A DNA stretch of 25,131 nucleotides. Source: JBMNUL01 sp050946255. GTDB taxonomy: Bacteria > Actinomycetota > Coriobacteriia > Coriobacteriales > CADBOM01. The stretch is from contig JBMNUL010000017.1 in assembly GCA_050946255.1 (NCBI GenBank), positions 1 through 25,131 of the forward strand, read 5' to 3'. The notes below the pieces were generated by a model. The model saw only the letters and a list, made by a program, of their open reading frames with translations, had not been told where the DNA came from and did not search any database. Made by a program: the position numbers and the translations under genes. This document shows positions 24,184 through 25,131 of this stretch, piece after piece (the stretch's first letter is position 1; each line of letters opens with the position of its first letter).

Positions 24184-24297
24184 TTAGCCCTGACGCTGCT
24201 TATGACGGGGATTCTCGCAGATCACGAGAACCTTCCCATGGCGTCGGACGATCTTGCACTTGTCACACATCTTCTTTACAGAAGGGCGTACTTTCAT
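24184..24297 (-). CDS. rpmJ: 50S ribosomal protein L36
   Basis: A 37-residue zinc-ribbon protein of the 50S subunit. It reads MKVRPSVKKMCDKCKIVRRH followed by GKVLVICENPRHKQRQG. Cys11, Cys14, Cys27 and His32 are the zinc ligands of the C+ form. ATG at 24297 has AAAGGA eight nt upstream. Its stop is 14 bp before the rpsM start. Placement between infA and rpsM is the common bacterial order. Confidence 0.97.
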   Translation of the reverse strand: MKVRPSVKKMCDKCKIVRRHGKVLVICENPRHKQRQG

Positions 24298-24384
24298 TTC
24301 TCGTTTCCTTTCGGATACTTGCACAAATCTATATAAACGCCGCAGCCGCAGGCGCTAATTTTCAATGGCCTTGAAACCTTGCCA

Positions 24385-24603
24385 CTATTTGAAACGGTAG
24401 GTGATTCTCCCACGGGAGAGGTCATAGGGGGATAGCTCCACAGTGACCCTGTCACCGGGGAGGATACGGATGTAGTGCATCCTCATCTTGCCGGAGATAT
24501 GGGCTAGAACGACATGTCCGTTCTCAAGCTCCACACGAAACATTGCATTGGGCAGCGGTTCGATAACCGTTCCCTCGAGCTCTATTGCGTCTCCCTTACT
24601 CAA
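24385..24603 (-). CDS. infA: Translation initiation factor IF-1
   Basis: OB-fold factor that occupies the A site during initiation. The 72 residues are the exact usual length and include IELEGTVIEPLPNAMFRVEL, GHVVLAHISGKMRMHYIRI and GDRVTVELSPYDLSRGRITY. The start is TTG at 24603 with AGGGGA seven nt upstream. An out-of-frame ATG at 24610 opens a 4-codon frame (MQFE, stop) across the TTG, but it abuts the SD. The 140 bp upstream carry a plausible promoter, so infA may lead the operon transcript. Confidence 0.97.
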   Translation of the reverse strand: MSKGDAIELEGTVIEPLPNAMFRVELENGHVVLAHISGKMRMHYIRILPGDRVTVELSPYDLSRGRITYRFK

Positions 24604-24644
24604 ATTGCATTCCCCTATTCGGATACAAATAACGGCAGTGGTTT

Positions 24645-24674
24645 ATGATAACTCCGCCGGCACGGCAACGGCAA
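24645..24674 (-). promoter_or_regulatory. Candidate sigma-70-type promoter for infA operon
   Basis: In the minus direction TTGCCG (24674-24669) and TATCAT (24650-24645) are separated by 18 bp and lie about 40-70 bp upstream of the infA start. A second TTGCCG immediately follows the first. This is a match by eye only. Confidence 0.4.
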
Positions 24675-24743
24675 TATGCAATCCACGGGCGGAAATGCCG
24701 GTTGGATCTGCAAATTTGGATAGTTATTAAAATGGCGTTGGAG

Positions 24744-25131
24744 TTATCTAGAGACCAAGTAGATTTTGTCCTCTGGAATCCTGATCCAAAGCACCTCATC
24801 CCTGACCGGGAGACTGTCTTCGGCGACTGAAAGCTTGTCGACTTTCCAGTAGAGGTGTTGATGGAGATAGGCCATCTCGTTCGCATCTTCATCGAAGACC
24901 CCGGATTTCGCGAGCTTGGAATCCTCGAACCCCAAGAGCACGGTTCTCTCGAACCTGGAGTCGCTGACCCTGTCGCATCTGACCCTGAAGCAGTTCTCGC
25001 CTGGGCCATCGACGCGCTCCAGGAAGAACTCCCTGGTCCCCATCATCTTCACATCTCGAGGTACGGACTTCTCGGTTGCAACACTCACTCCACATTCCGG
25101 AAGATATACATGGTGGTCGTCCACGCGTTCC
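24744..25131 (-). CDS. 3' part of a gene cut by the window edge, possibly ABC ATPase TOBE region
   Basis: At least 128 codons are open up to the window end. A GTG at 25124 is in frame, but the frame stays open past it (Glu-Arg before), so the true start is probably outside. The sequence has no clear signature. FRVRCDRVSDSRFERTVLLG and, near the C-terminus, PVRDEVLWIRIPEDKIYLV resemble the beta-strand pattern of TOBE domains at the end of ABC importer ATPases, but with long inserts. No Walker motif is visible in the part present. Treat the function as a guess. It ends 140 bp before infA on the same strand, and a separate promoter for infA seems likely. Confidence 0.5.
   Translation of the reverse strand, partial: ERVDDHHVYLPECGVSVATEKSVPRDVKMMGTREFFLERVDGPGENCFRVRCDRVSDSRFERTVLLGFEDSKLAKSGVFDEDANEMAYLHQHLYWKVDKLSVAEDSLPVRDEVLWIRIPEDKIYLVSR

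Noticed and set aside
24596..25009. 137-codon minus-strand frame overlapping the infA start and the edge gene
   Set aside because: Ser/Arg-rich composition typical of a shadow frame. The edge gene in the other frame has the more protein-like sequence and a better placed stop.

Overview
The window is a 25 kb stretch of a GC-rich (roughly 57-60% by eye) bacterial chromosome. All 24 genes I can support lie on the minus strand. The features point to Actinomycetota, most likely class Coriobacteriia. These are the order infA-rpmJ-rpsM-rpsK-rpsD-rpoA-rplQ, a topA/tmk/holB neighbourhood, a RicT (PSP1) gene overlapping holB, an anaerobic mdh-fumarase pair and frequent TTG/GTG starts. The genus cannot be read from the sequence alone.

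Layout in the direction of transcription, from high to low coordinates. (1) 25131-24744: 3' end of a gene cut by the window edge, possibly an ABC ATPase with a TOBE-like end. (2) 24603-20874: translation and transcription operon infA, rpmJ, rpsM, rpsK, rpsD, rpoA, rplQ, closed by a 10-bp GC-rich stem-loop. (3) 20794-17594: glucose-6-phosphate isomerase of the transaldolase-fusion type but stand-alone, then an MTA/SAH/aminofutalosine deaminase-like amidohydrolase. (4) 17551-14552: membrane-anchored TPR protein, TatA/B, TatC and the nickel-insertion protein HypA. (5) 14551-13931: about 620 bp with no convincing gene. (6) 13930-8858: topoisomerase I of archaeal type, then malate dehydrogenase and the two class I fumarase subunits. 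(7) 8852-5443: thymidylate kinase, clamp-loader delta', RicT. (8) 5282-245: nicotinate phosphoribosyltransferase, DegV fatty-acid-binding protein, RlmKL. (9) 244-1: no gene seen.

How the parts may work together: mdh and the fumarase subunits interconvert oxaloacetate, malate and fumarate, as expected for fumarate respiration. HypA next to the Tat translocase fits a Tat-exported [NiFe] hydrogenase, and the amidohydrolase could feed menaquinone synthesis. These links are inference. The hydrogenase and fumarate reductase are not in the window.

Most unusual: many otherwise ordinary housekeeping proteins carry long low-complexity tails. RlmKL has an RG/GN-rich tail, RicT a 200-residue KR/NQ-rich tail, L17 a 170-residue Glu/Ala tail, TatA an acidic repeat tail, TatC a Lys/Arg/Ser repeat tail, and TopA and Tmk shorter ones. 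Other points worth a look are the archaeal-type TopA in a bacterial locus, a 34-bp direct repeat upstream of mdh, an atypical QPPF motif in RlmL, HGK in place of HGD in malate dehydrogenase, and two palindromes that contain stop codons.
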